From NCBI RefSeq assembly GCF_004135285.1, contig NZ_CP035494.1:2108001-2172000 (forward strand): a stretch of 64,000 bases of DNA. Direction: 5' to 3'. The stretch is from Microbacterium protaetiae. Its GTDB lineage: Bacteria; Actinomycetota; Actinomycetes; Actinomycetales; Microbacteriaceae. A model generated the notes under the pieces. It searched no databases. It worked only from the letters and a program-made list of their open reading frames with translations, and was not told where the DNA came from. Position 1 is the stretch's first letter. Each line of letters opens with the position of its first letter. This document shows positions 10,061 to 18,791 of the stretch, one piece after another. A program made the position numbers and the translations under genes.

Positions 10061-10105
10061 TGTTGACGATCACACGCTATCAAGTCGGATGTGTTATCGT
10101 CAACA
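10061..10105. promoter_or_regulatory. paired LacI-type operators between galT and its regulator
   Basis: TGTTGACGATCACAC (10061-10075) and GTGTTATCGTCAACA (10091-10105) are inverted copies matching at 14 of 15 positions. Their centres are 30 bp apart, about three helical turns. Each arm is itself a partial palindrome of the LacI-family kind. The position suits joint repression of galTK and the regulator. Confidence 0.75.
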
Positions 10106-10213
10106 CGAGCGGCGAGGCTGAGTTTTGAACGGGGCGCGGGCGCCGGATGAAGCGGCCGCGTGAAGGAACAGGCCGCGCGAAGGACAGGCCGCGCGAAGGA
10201 ACAGGGGGCGCGA

Positions 10214-11194
10214 ATGAAGCGGGTGTCGATGGCGGATGTCGCGGCCCGCGCCGGCGTCTCGGGACAGACCGTCTCACGCGTCGTGAACGGCAGCCCGCGC
10301 GTCGATCCTGCGACGCGCTCCCGCGTGACGGCGGCCATGGACGCACTGGGATACCGCCCGCACCGCGCGGCGCGTGCTCTGCGCACCGGCCGCACGCAGA
10401 CCCTGGGGCTCGTGGCCACGACGCTCGCGACCACCGGAAACTCCCGCATGCTGCAGGCGGTGGCTGATGCCGCCACCGACCGCGGCTACTCCCTCGTGGT
10501 CGCCACGCTGGGCGGCGAGACCATCGAGACGGCGTTCGAGCGACTGCGCGACCAGGGCGTCGACGGCGCGATTGTGCTGAACGAGGCGACCGCATCGGCA
10601 CGCGACGCCGCCGTGCCCGACGACCTGCGGCTCGTCGTGGTCGATGCGCCGGTCGCCGACCGCTTCGACGTCGTGCAGACCGCACACGCCGAAGGGGCGG
10701 CCGAGGCGGTCCGGTACCTGCTCGGCCTCGGCCACCGCACGGTGCATCACCTGGCGGGGCCGACGGGGTCGTTCTCGGCCGACGAGCGCGAGCGCGGCTG
10801 GCGCGAGGCGCTCGCTGCCGCCGGCGCGCAGACCCCCGAGCCGCTGCGCGGCGATTGGAGCGCGGCATCCGGCCACGCGCGCGGGGTGGAGCTGCCGGCC
10901 GAGGCCACCGCCGTCTTCGCTGCGAACGATCAGATGGCCCTCGGCCTGCTGCGTGCGCTCGCCGAATCGGGCCGCCCGGTGCCCGAGGAGGTGAGCGTGG
11001 TCGGTTTCGATGATGTGATGGATGCCGCGGACTACCGTCCTCCGCTGACGACCGTGCGCCAGGACTTCGACACGCTGGGTGCCTGTGCTGTCGAGGTGCT
11101 GGTGTCGCGGATCGAGACCACGGGGCCGCCGCGTCTGGTGTCGATTTCGGCCGAGCTGGTCGTGCGGGCCAGCTCGGGGCCGGTGTCTCACTGA
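10214..11194 (+). CDS. LacI-family regulator of galactose genes
   Basis: A 326-residue repressor with an N-terminal LacI helix-turn-helix (MADVAARAGVSGQTVSRVVNG) and hinge PHRAARALRTGRT. A periplasmic-binding-protein-like sensor domain follows, including FAANDQMALGLLRAL and VSVVGFDDVMDAADYRPPLTTV. The ATG at 10214 follows GGAACAGGGGGCGCGA; upstream 10157-10212 holds short direct repeats of AGGCCGCGCGAAGGA that keep the frame open and are not likely coding. Divergent from galTK with paired operators between, it is probably the galactose repressor. Confidence 0.9.
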   Translation: MKRVSMADVAARAGVSGQTVSRVVNGSPRVDPATRSRVTAAMDALGYRPHRAARALRTGRTQTLGLVATTLATTGNSRMLQAVADAATDRGYSLVVATLGGETIETAFERLRDQGVDGAIVLNEATASARDAAVPDDLRLVVVDAPVADRFDVVQTAHAEGAAEAVRYLLGLGHRTVHHLAGPTGSFSADERERGWREALAAAGAQTPEPLRGDWSAASGHARGVELPAEATAVFAANDQMALGLLRALAESGRPVPEEVSVVGFDDVMDAADYRPPLTTVRQDFDTLGACAVEVLVSRIETTGPPRLVSISAELVVRASSGPVSH

Positions 11195-11323
11195 GCCGTT
11201 CGGGCGTTCGTGGCATCGATGCGCGATCTGCGCCCTCGGCCAGCGCGGGCCGACGACGCGCCCCCGATCTTCGTCTGCCCCGGACGCCTGGTCGAAAGTG
11301 AGTCGTCGGCGGGCGGAAAGCCC

Positions 11324-12439
11324 TCAGCCCGCCGGCTGCGCCGTCGACTGCCGCACATTCAGCATCGGACTGAGCGAGACGCGGTGCACGGCGCGGTCCC
11401 GCCCCTCCAGCCGTCGCACCAGCAGGTCGACCGCGGCGGCCCCGACTTCTTCGCGCGGCGGCCGCACCGCTGTCAGCGGGGGCGTGAACATCGAGGCGAC
11501 CTCGTCGTCGTACGCGATGACCGACAGGTCGTCGGGTACCGACAGCCCGCGCGCCAGTGCCAGGTCGATGAGCGCCATCGCCTCGGGATCCGAGTGCACG
11601 AGCAGGCCGGTGACCCCGTTCGCGAGGATCGTGTCGAGCACGGCGTCGACGGCCACCGAGAACTCGGGGCTGCTGCGCGGCGGAAAGACCTCCTCGAAGT
11701 GCTGCGATGGGGTCAGCGCCAGTTCGGTGCACGCGGCCTCCCAACCGCGGGCGATCTTCCGCCCGGTGGGGGAGTCGCGCGAGAGGATGAGCCCCACCCG
11801 CTGATGACCGAGCTCAGCCAGGTGGCGCGCGGCGAGCACGGCGCCCAGCGCATGGTCGCTGGTTGCGCTCTCCACCGGCACCCGCCCAGGCATGCTCAGT
11901 GCCTCGCGCTCGACGAGCACCGAGGGGATCGTGCGCTCGCCGAGCCAGTCGATCACGTCCTGCGCGTACGGTGTGTCGGGATTGGGTGCGGCGATGACCC
12001 CGCGCACGTCGGCGGCCGCGAGCAGCCGCTCGAGCACAGGGCGCTCATCGGTGAGCTCGTACGAGGCGGCACGGACGCGCAGCCGGTATCCGCGTCGCCG
12101 GGCTTCGGCCTCCATCCCGTGCACGACGCCCGGCCAGTAGAAGCCCATCGACGGCACCAGCACGGCTATCTCACCCGTCGCGACGGCCGGGGGCGTAACG
12201 CCGTCAACCGTGTCGCTGGGCGTGGCGGCGGAGTCTTCGCGCGGGGTGACGGCGCCGCCGTGCACGCGGACGAGAAGCCCGAGCTCCTCCATCTCGGCGA
12301 GGTCGCGGCGCAGAGTCACCGGGGTGACGCCGAGCTCTTCGGTGAGCTGTGAGACGCGCACGACGCCGTCTCGCGCCAGAGACGCCAGAATGTGCATGCG
12401 CCGGGCGGGCGGCAGCGGCGCGTGTGTCTGTTCGGTCAT
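11324..12439 (-). CDS. hybrid regulator: DeoR-type HTH with LacI-type sensor
   Basis: A 371-residue regulator. Residues ~10-65 are a DeoR/GlpR winged helix (RRMHILASLARDGVVRVSQL, TPVTLRRDLAEMEE). After a linker comes a LacI/PBP-type ligand-binding domain (IAVLVPSMGFYWPGVVHGME, GVIAAPNPDTPY, ADHALG-type loop, LSVIAYDDEVASMFTPPLTAV). The start overlaps the stop of the heparinase-like gene (ATGA), so it is co-transcribed with the locus it probably controls. The likely operator is the GATC-rich direct repeats at 14397-14413. Confidence 0.85.
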   Translation of the reverse strand: MTEQTHAPLPPARRMHILASLARDGVVRVSQLTEELGVTPVTLRRDLAEMEELGLLVRVHGGAVTPREDSAATPSDTVDGVTPPAVATGEIAVLVPSMGFYWPGVVHGMEAEARRRGYRLRVRAASYELTDERPVLERLLAAADVRGVIAAPNPDTPYAQDVIDWLGERTIPSVLVEREALSMPGRVPVESATSDHALGAVLAARHLAELGHQRVGLILSRDSPTGRKIARGWEAACTELALTPSQHFEEVFPPRSSPEFSVAVDAVLDTILANGVTGLLVHSDPEAMALIDLALARGLSVPDDLSVIAYDDEVASMFTPPLTAVRPPREEVGAAAVDLLVRRLEGRDRAVHRVSLSPMLNVRQSTAQPAG

Positions 12440-14376
12440 CGCCCCTCACCCTCGCTCGTCTTGTCCCTTTCTACCGCGACAGACACCGCGCGCCGATCAC
12501 CGACGTCCAGCTCGATCATGGTCAGCGCCTCTCCCCACACCTCCGACAGCATCGGGTCCTCCAGCGGGCGCTCGATGAGCCGGGCCGGGATGCCGCCTTC
12601 CCAGCGCACCGCGACCGGTGACGCCCCCGCGAGCGGTGTGATGTGTGCCACGCCGCTCGACAGGCGCACGGCACCGGCCACCAGCATCCTGATCATCGTC
12701 CCGGCGGGCGCGTCATCGGCCAGCTCCCACGCGTCGTCGACGACCACCCGTCGCGCGGCGCGGTCGAGCGTCATGCTCCGCCGCCAAGACAGCAGCGCAG
12801 GCTGCGGATACGCCCCCACCAGCTCGAGCGACAGCGCGCCGGCCGCATCGTCGATGCGTACCGCGACGTCGCGTGCCGCGAAGGCCGCGCCCGCGGCCTG
12901 TGCGGTGCCGGCGACCTGCGGCACGTTGTGCCAGGTGCTCTGCATCGTCCAGATGTCGTAGCGGTCGGACCCGAACGTCGTCGCGGTGTACGTCGGCCGG
13001 CCGGCATCCACCAGCACCGGGACGCCGTCGGAGCACACGATCAACTCGCCGACGTCATTGTGGTTGTGGTTCTCGTCGTTGTGACCGCCCTTGGCCACGA
13101 GAGTGAGGCCGAACGGCGATCCGCCGTTCTCGCGCGTCAGCAGAACCTGGGTCGAGGGCAGCCACACGTCACGGGGGAGCGGAGAGGGGGTGGGGGATGC
13201 CGCGAGCCACGCGCCGTCGGTCAGCGCGCGCAGCGTGCGGCCCAGGCCGAGAGCCTCACTGACTCGCACGTCGCGGTGCGCGCGGGCGAAGGCTTCTGCC
13301 TCGCTGTCGCCGACACGCCGGGCGGCGCGGAAGAGCGTGTCCCAGGGCTGCGGCTCGCTCGGGCGCGCCTGGCCGTCGGCGATGTCGACCACCCACCCGT
13401 CGCCGAGCTGGCAGCGATGGGGGAAGGCCACGGTCTCGCGCAGCGCCGGCACGGCAGGCAGGGCGTCGAGCGCGCCGTCGGTGGCGTGTGCGAGCAGATC
13501 GAGCGCCTCGAGCGCCCGTGCTGCCCCTGCCCACCAGTATGAGTAGCCCTCATCGACGGCCCCGTCCGCCGGCAGCGCGGCGACGTAGCGATCGAGACCG
13601 GCGATGACCAGAGCGATCACCTCGGCGCGCAGCATCCCATCGTCTGCACCGTCGAGCAGGCGCAGCGCGGTGACGAGCACGTTCGCGTGGATCCACGGGT
13701 TCCAGTTGTGCACGTGGCCGTCGAGCCCGATCCAGTGCCAGTCGCGGCGGTTCACGAACGGGGCGATGATGCGGGTGCGCACCTCGTGGCGGATGCGGGT
13801 GCGCAGCCCCGGATAGTGCTCGTCCAGCGGGGTGCCGAGCAGCTGATCGAGCCAGGCGAGCTGGGCGGCGACCTCGCCGGCGCCCAGGTCGAGGTACGGG
13901 TCGGTGACCGTTGCCAGCACGGCGCCGTGCCGGGAGAAAGTGTCGTCGTGGGCGGGCCAGCACCAGGAGCTCTGCTCGCAGAGCAGCTGTACGCCGTCGG
14001 CCACCTCGTCGATCCATGCCGCCTCACCGGTGAGGGCTGCAGCGACGGCGAGGCGGGTGAGCCGGTGTTGCCGGGCGAACGCCGCTTTTTCCCACGTCGC
14101 GCGGTCACCGTCGCGGTGCACGCGCGCCGCGTCGTGGGCGAGCGGCTGCGGCCAGGGTTCTGCGAGGTCGGCACGTGCGCGAGAGAGAAGCCCGGCCGCC
14201 GATGCCCGATCGTGCGCACCGGCGCGATCCCACACCGCACGCTCGACCGCGGGCGGCACAGGAAGGGCGGCGTCGGGGCTCACCAGCAGCCGGGCGAGCG
14301 CCGCAGCATGGCGCCGGTCGCCGAAGACATCGGCCAGTGGACCGGCGAAATCGTCCGGCGCGTGCGGTGCACTCAT
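12436..14376 (-). CDS. heparinase II/III-family polysaccharide lyase
   Basis: A 646-residue protein with an N-terminal alpha-helical toroid and a C-terminal beta-sandwich of the heparinase II/III type. The histidine-rich stretch GGHNDENHNHNDVGELIV and DIWTMQSTWHNVP are the recognisable parts. This family cleaves uronic-acid glycosaminoglycans or alginate-like polymers by beta-elimination. No signal peptide is seen, so it probably acts on imported oligosaccharides. The ATG at 14376 follows AGGGAGGCGGCTTG. Context with GH88, KduI and KduD supports an uronate-polymer substrate; the exact polymer is unknown. Confidence 0.85.
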   Translation of the reverse strand: MSAPHAPDDFAGPLADVFGDRRHAAALARLLVSPDAALPVPPAVERAVWDRAGAHDRASAAGLLSRARADLAEPWPQPLAHDAARVHRDGDRATWEKAAFARQHRLTRLAVAAALTGEAAWIDEVADGVQLLCEQSSWCWPAHDDTFSRHGAVLATVTDPYLDLGAGEVAAQLAWLDQLLGTPLDEHYPGLRTRIRHEVRTRIIAPFVNRRDWHWIGLDGHVHNWNPWIHANVLVTALRLLDGADDGMLRAEVIALVIAGLDRYVAALPADGAVDEGYSYWWAGAARALEALDLLAHATDGALDALPAVPALRETVAFPHRCQLGDGWVVDIADGQARPSEPQPWDTLFRAARRVGDSEAEAFARAHRDVRVSEALGLGRTLRALTDGAWLAASPTPSPLPRDVWLPSTQVLLTRENGGSPFGLTLVAKGGHNDENHNHNDVGELIVCSDGVPVLVDAGRPTYTATTFGSDRYDIWTMQSTWHNVPQVAGTAQAAGAAFAARDVAVRIDDAAGALSLELVGAYPQPALLSWRRSMTLDRAARRVVVDDAWELADDAPAGTMIRMLVAGAVRLSSGVAHITPLAGASPVAVRWEGGIPARLIERPLEDPMLSEVWGEALTMIELDVGDRRAVSVAVERDKTSEGEGR

Positions 14377-14396
14377 CAAGCCGCCTCCCTGAAGCC

Positions 14397-14422
14397 ATGA
14401 TCGAAAATGATCGTATCATGTC
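14397..14422. promoter_or_regulatory. candidate DeoR-type operator in the divergent promoter
   Basis: ATGATCG occurs at 14397-14403 and again at 14407-14413, a direct repeat with exactly one helical turn of spacing, followed by TATCAT, which makes an inverted ATGAT/ATCAT pair. Further GATC half-sites lie at about 14472 and 14486. The site lies between the divergent heparinase-like and DUF2264 genes. Confidence 0.5.
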
Positions 14423-14506
14423 GAATTAGCTCTTGTGGCGAACGATGCAGATTGCTAATCTCCTGAATTGATCGAGTTGATTCCGATCACTGTTCGAAGG
14501 AGAACC

Positions 14507-16438
14507 GTGAGCACGACGCCCACCGACTGGACCCGCGACGAGTGGCTCGCCTACGCCGACCGCCTGCTCGCCGGCGCACGCCGGTGGGCGTCACCCACGG
14601 GTGCGCGGATCACCCCGCCGGGTGCCGAGGGCGGGTACGGGCATGACGTCGACGGTCTCGAGGGGTTCGCACGCACGTTCCTGCTCGCCGGCTTCCGTAT
14701 CGCGGGCGAGCGCGGCGCGGGCGTCGACGAGCTCATCGACTTCTACAGCCGCGGCATCGCGGCCGGCGTCGACCCGTCCAATCCCGAGCGCTGGGTGCGA
14801 ATGACCGAGCACGCGCAGGCCAAGGTCGAAGCGGCATCCATCGCCCTCATCCTTGACATGACGCGCCCCTGGATCTGGGATCGCCTGGGGGCGACCACGC
14901 AGCAACGCGTCATCGACTACCTCGCCCCCGTCGTGGGCGACGACACCTATCCGCCCACCAACTGGCTGTGGTTCCGCGTCGTGGTGCAGACCTTCCTCCG
15001 TTCGGTGGGTGGCCCGTGGTCGCCCGACGACATCGCCGCCGACCTCGCCCTGCACGACCGGTTGCAGCGCGCCGACGGGTGGATCTCGGACGGCCCCGAG
15101 CAGGCGTACGACCACTACGTGGGGTGGGCACTGCACCTCTACCCGGTGCTGTGGTCACGGATGCAGGGCGCCGCGGAGCTGGCGGCCGGCCGCACCGCCC
15201 GCGATGTCGCCGCCCTCGACCGGTATCTGCTCGACGCCACCGCGCTCGTCGGCGGCGATGGTTCGCCGCTCGTGCAGGGGCGCAGCCTCATCTACCGCTT
15301 CGCGGCCGCCGCCCCGTTCTGGGCGGGTGTGTTCGCCGAGGTGCCGTCGACGAGCGCCGGGATGCTGCGCCACGCCGCGAACCGCATCGTCGCCCATTTC
15401 GCCGACCACGGTGTTCCCGACGGCGACGGTCTGCTCACGATGGGCTGGCACCACCAGTGGCGACGCCTCGCGCAGGGCTACTCCGGCCCGGGGTCGCCGT
15501 ACTGGGCGGCGAAGGGTCTACTCGGCATCGCTCTGCCGGCCGATCACCCCGTCTGGTCCGCACCGGCCGAACCGCTGCCGATCGAACACGGCGATGTGCT
15601 GCGCACGATCGTCGCCCCCGGTTGGGTGGTCTCGGGCACCACCACCGACGGCATCGTCCGCGTGGTCAACCACGGCACCGACCACGCCACCCCCGGCACG
15701 CTCGTCGGCGACTCCCCGCTCTATGCCCGACTCGGCTACTCGACGGTGACCGCACCGCTGCACGACGGCCGCGCATGGCGCGAGCCGCTGGAGCAGTCGG
15801 CGGTGCTCGTCGACCGGGCCGGCAGCGCCACGCACCGCGCGGCCATCGAGCTGCTCGGCGTGCGCCGCGACGCAGACGTCGCGGTCGCGGCATCCGTCTC
15901 CACCTCTCACTGGATCGACCCCGATGGGCAGCAGGTGCACCACGGATCGGGCATCACCGGCCGGGCGAGCGTCGCCGGGCGCATGACGGTCTGCTCGGTC
16001 GTGCGCGGGCCGTGGGAGCTGCGGCTCGTCCGCATCGACGAGCTCGCCGTCGCGCCCGACGCGGTACGGCTGCGCATGGGCGGCTGGGCGCTGGCCGGCG
16101 ACGGTCTCGAATCCACTGCGTTCGACGGCGTGGCCACCGTGCGCCGTGGCGCACTCACCAGCCGGATCTCGGCGGTCGAGGCGAATGCGTCTGCACGCAT
16201 CGAGACGCGGCACGACGCGAGCCCGATCGGCGAGGTCGCGGCTGTTCCCGTGATCGAGACGGATGCCGCCGCCGGCGTGTGGCGCGCGGCACTGGTCACG
16301 CTCGACGGAGCGGATGCGGCATCCGGCCCTCTCAGCCTTCGTATCGACGGCCTCGACGCGACCGTCACCTGGCCCGACTCGGTGACCACCGTCACCCGAC
16401 TCATCGCCTCCCGGCCCGCCCCCGACGCGGATCGGTAG
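14507..16438 (+). CDS. DUF2264 family protein
   Basis: A 643-residue protein with the features of DUF2264: WASPTGARITPPG near the start, DGLEGFARTFLLAGFRIAGERG, and GWHHQWRRLAQGYSGPGSPYWAAKG in the middle. The family is predicted to have an alpha/alpha-barrel fold and is repeatedly found beside sugar ABC importers and uronate genes, but its reaction is not established. The GTG at 14507 has GAAGGAGAACC upstream. It starts the plus-strand catabolic operon. A short GC hairpin (16446-16467) separates it from the binding-protein gene. Confidence 0.85.
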   Translation: MSTTPTDWTRDEWLAYADRLLAGARRWASPTGARITPPGAEGGYGHDVDGLEGFARTFLLAGFRIAGERGAGVDELIDFYSRGIAAGVDPSNPERWVRMTEHAQAKVEAASIALILDMTRPWIWDRLGATTQQRVIDYLAPVVGDDTYPPTNWLWFRVVVQTFLRSVGGPWSPDDIAADLALHDRLQRADGWISDGPEQAYDHYVGWALHLYPVLWSRMQGAAELAAGRTARDVAALDRYLLDATALVGGDGSPLVQGRSLIYRFAAAAPFWAGVFAEVPSTSAGMLRHAANRIVAHFADHGVPDGDGLLTMGWHHQWRRLAQGYSGPGSPYWAAKGLLGIALPADHPVWSAPAEPLPIEHGDVLRTIVAPGWVVSGTTTDGIVRVVNHGTDHATPGTLVGDSPLYARLGYSTVTAPLHDGRAWREPLEQSAVLVDRAGSATHRAAIELLGVRRDADVAVAASVSTSHWIDPDGQQVHHGSGITGRASVAGRMTVCSVVRGPWELRLVRIDELAVAPDAVRLRMGGWALAGDGLESTAFDGVATVRRGALTSRISAVEANASARIETRHDASPIGEVAAVPVIETDAAAGVWRAALVTLDGADAASGPLSLRIDGLDATVTWPDSVTTVTRLIASRPAPDADR

Positions 16439-16495
16439 CCCAAGACCGGGCCCACCGACGGGCCCGGACAGCAATCGCAAAGGAGCACCCCTCTC

Positions 16496-17791
16496 ATGAA
16501 GCGCAAGATCGTCATCGCGGCATCGGTGGCAGCCGTCGCCGCGCTGTCGCTGACCGCGTGCAGCGGCGGATCGGAGCCGAGTGGCGACGCCACCGGTCCG
16601 GTCACCATCACCGTGTCGGGCTGGAGCCTGGACACGACCCCCGAATTCCAACTGCTCGCCGACGGGTTCCACGAGGCCAACCCGAACATCACGGTCAAAC
16701 TCAAGGAATACGACCCCGCCAACTACAACACGCTCGTCACCGCCGACCTCGCCGCCGGTACCGGGCCCGATGTCATCACCCAGAAGGAGGTCAAGTACGT
16801 CACCACGTTCCAGGAAGGCGGCCAGCTGCTCGACCTGTCGGACGTCACGCTGCCCGACGGCATCAGCGGTACCGACTCGTACAAGGTCGACGGCAAGCTC
16901 TATGCCGTGCCGTACCGGCAGGACGCGTGGGTCCTCTTCTACAACAAGGACCTCTTCGACAAGGCCGGCGTCGACGCGCCGGACGGATCGTGGACGTGGG
17001 ACGACTACGCTGCCGCGGCCAAGGAGCTCAAGACGAAGCTCGCCGCCGCCGGCAGCAAGGCCTACGGTGCATATCAGCACACCTGGCAGTCGACCGTGCA
17101 GGGCTTCGCGAACAACCAGTCGCCCGACGGCGGCGTTCTCAGCGGGAAGTACGACTACATGAAGCCGTACTACGAGCGGGTCCTCGACCTGCAGTCCTCG
17201 GGCGCGCAGGTCACGTTCAACACGGCCACCGCGAACCAGCTCACCTATCAGGGTGAGTTCGGCAAGCAGCACGCTGCGATGATGCTCATGGGCACCTGGT
17301 ACGTGGCCACTCTCATCTCGCAGCAGGCCTCGGGCGATGCCGACCAGTTCACGTGGGGCATGGCCCCGGCGCCGCAGTACGACGCATCCACCGCCGGCAC
17401 CGACAAGACGCCGGTCACCTTCGGCGACCCGACGGCGTTCGGCGTCAACGCGAACAGCGACGGTGCCAAGCAGGCGGCGGCGAAGAAGTTCGTGCAGTAC
17501 GCCGCGAGTGAGGATGCCGCCAAGGCACTGGCCGGCATCGGCATCACGCCCGCGCTGCTGAACGACAGCGTCGTGCAGACCTACTTCTCGACGAAGGGTG
17601 CTCCGCAGGACGACTTGTCGAAGTTCGCGTTCTCGACCCACACGGTCAAGCCCGAGAACCCGACGTCGGCGAAGACCGCGGCCATTCAGAACATCCTCAA
17701 TGACATGCACTCCGCGATCCTGTCCGGTTCCAAGGGCATCGACAAGGCGATATCCGAGGCGCAGGACCGCGTCAAGAACGAGGTCGGCTGA
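16496..17791 (+). CDS. sugar ABC transporter substrate-binding lipoprotein
   Basis: A 431-residue extracellular solute-binding protein (family 1). Its lipoprotein signal ends in LTAC at residues ~21-24, so it is lipid-anchored outside the membrane. The PBP features (GFHEANPNITVKLKEYDP, GTGPDVITQKEVKYVT, YNKDLFDKAG) are normal. It should deliver unsaturated uronic-acid oligosaccharides to the two permeases downstream; this substrate is inferred from the neighbouring enzymes. A strong hairpin follows the gene. Confidence 0.93.
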   Translation: MKRKIVIAASVAAVAALSLTACSGGSEPSGDATGPVTITVSGWSLDTTPEFQLLADGFHEANPNITVKLKEYDPANYNTLVTADLAAGTGPDVITQKEVKYVTTFQEGGQLLDLSDVTLPDGISGTDSYKVDGKLYAVPYRQDAWVLFYNKDLFDKAGVDAPDGSWTWDDYAAAAKELKTKLAAAGSKAYGAYQHTWQSTVQGFANNQSPDGGVLSGKYDYMKPYYERVLDLQSSGAQVTFNTATANQLTYQGEFGKQHAAMMLMGTWYVATLISQQASGDADQFTWGMAPAPQYDASTAGTDKTPVTFGDPTAFGVNANSDGAKQAAAKKFVQYAASEDAAKALAGIGITPALLNDSVVQTYFSTKGAPQDDLSKFAFSTHTVKPENPTSAKTAAIQNILNDMHSAILSGSKGIDKAISEAQDRVKNEVG

Positions 17792-17798
17792 CCTGCGT

Positions 17799-17827
17799 GG
17801 GGCGGCCGGAACCCGACCGGCCGCCCC
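17799..17827 (+). terminator. intercistronic hairpin between binding protein and permease
   Basis: GGGGCGGCCGG (17799-17809) and CCGGCCGCCCC (17817-17827) form a perfect 11-bp stem. It has no T tract and lies inside an operon. A role in stabilising the upstream message or attenuating the permeases, as in other binding-protein operons, is more likely than full termination. Confidence 0.75.
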
Positions 17828-17855
17828 GCATCCATCCCCACCACGAAGGCACATC

Positions 17856-18791
17856 ATGACCGCCACCGCCACGATGGTCACCGGCACGCCGCGTCCGTCG
17901 CAGCCGAACACGCGCATGCGGCTGCGCGTGCGCAATGCGCTCATCGGCTGGAGCTTCATCCTCCCCAACTTCCTCGGATTCGCGCTGCTCACGCTCGTTC
18001 CCGTGGTAGCGCTGTTCTACATCTCGTTCACGAACTGGAACGTGTTCGGCGTCGCCCACTGGACGGGCCTGGCGAACTTCCAGCGACTGCTGGGCGACGC
18101 GACGTTCAAGACCGCGTTCGTCAACACCCTCTACTACGCGGTGATGCACATTCCGCTGACCCTGGTGGTCTCGCTGGGCATCGCCCTGCTGCTGAACACC
18201 AGGCTGCGTGGCGTCGCCTTCTTCCGCACGGCCGCGTTCTTCCCCTACATCACCTCGATCGTCGCGATCGCCATGGTGTGGAACCTCATGTTCAGCCCCG
18301 ACTTCGGACCCATCAACCAGATCCTGCGGTTCATCGGCATCGCACACCCGCCCGGGTGGCTCACCTCCCCACAGTGGGCGATGCCGGCCGTCGTTGTGAT
18401 CAGCACGTGGCGCGACATGGGCTACTACATGATCCTCTTCCTCGCCGGCCTGCAGACCGTCCCCCGTGAGTTGTACGAGGCCGCGCGCATGGACGGCGCG
18501 AATGCCTGGCAGCGCTTCGTCAATGTGACCATCCCGTGCCTGCGCCCCACGACCTTCTTCGTCACCGTGATGCTGACTATCAACTCGTTCAAGATCTTCG
18601 ACCTGATCCTGGTCATGACCAAGGGCGGACCAGGAATTTCGACGATGGTGCTGTCGCAGTTCATCTGGCGCAAGGGCTTCGAAGAGAACCAGTTCGGCTA
18701 CGCGTCGGCGGCCTCGGTGGTGCTGTTCCTGCTGTGCATCATCGTGACGATCGTGCAATTCCTCTGGAACAAGAGGGGGAGCCGCGCATGA
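17856..18791 (+). CDS. sugar ABC transporter permease (MalF type)
   Basis: A 311-residue inner-membrane permease with about six transmembrane helices (SFILPNFLGFALLTLVPVVALFY first). The EAA loop reads ELYEAARMDGANAWQRFVNVTIPCL, where the ATPase docks. It follows the binding-protein gene after a hairpin and overlaps the next permease by ATGA. No ATPase gene is present in the locus, so a shared MsiK-like ATPase encoded elsewhere is likely. Confidence 0.93.
   Translation: MTATATMVTGTPRPSQPNTRMRLRVRNALIGWSFILPNFLGFALLTLVPVVALFYISFTNWNVFGVAHWTGLANFQRLLGDATFKTAFVNTLYYAVMHIPLTLVVSLGIALLLNTRLRGVAFFRTAAFFPYITSIVAIAMVWNLMFSPDFGPINQILRFIGIAHPPGWLTSPQWAMPAVVVISTWRDMGYYMILFLAGLQTVPRELYEAARMDGANAWQRFVNVTIPCLRPTTFFVTVMLTINSFKIFDLILVMTKGGPGISTMVLSQFIWRKGFEENQFGYASAASVVLFLLCIIVTIVQFLWNKRGSRA

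Noticed and set aside
8788..10128. 446-codon plus-strand frame opposite galT and galK
   Set aside because: Low-complexity Arg/Gly-rich translation opposite clear galT and galK motifs; a composition shadow.
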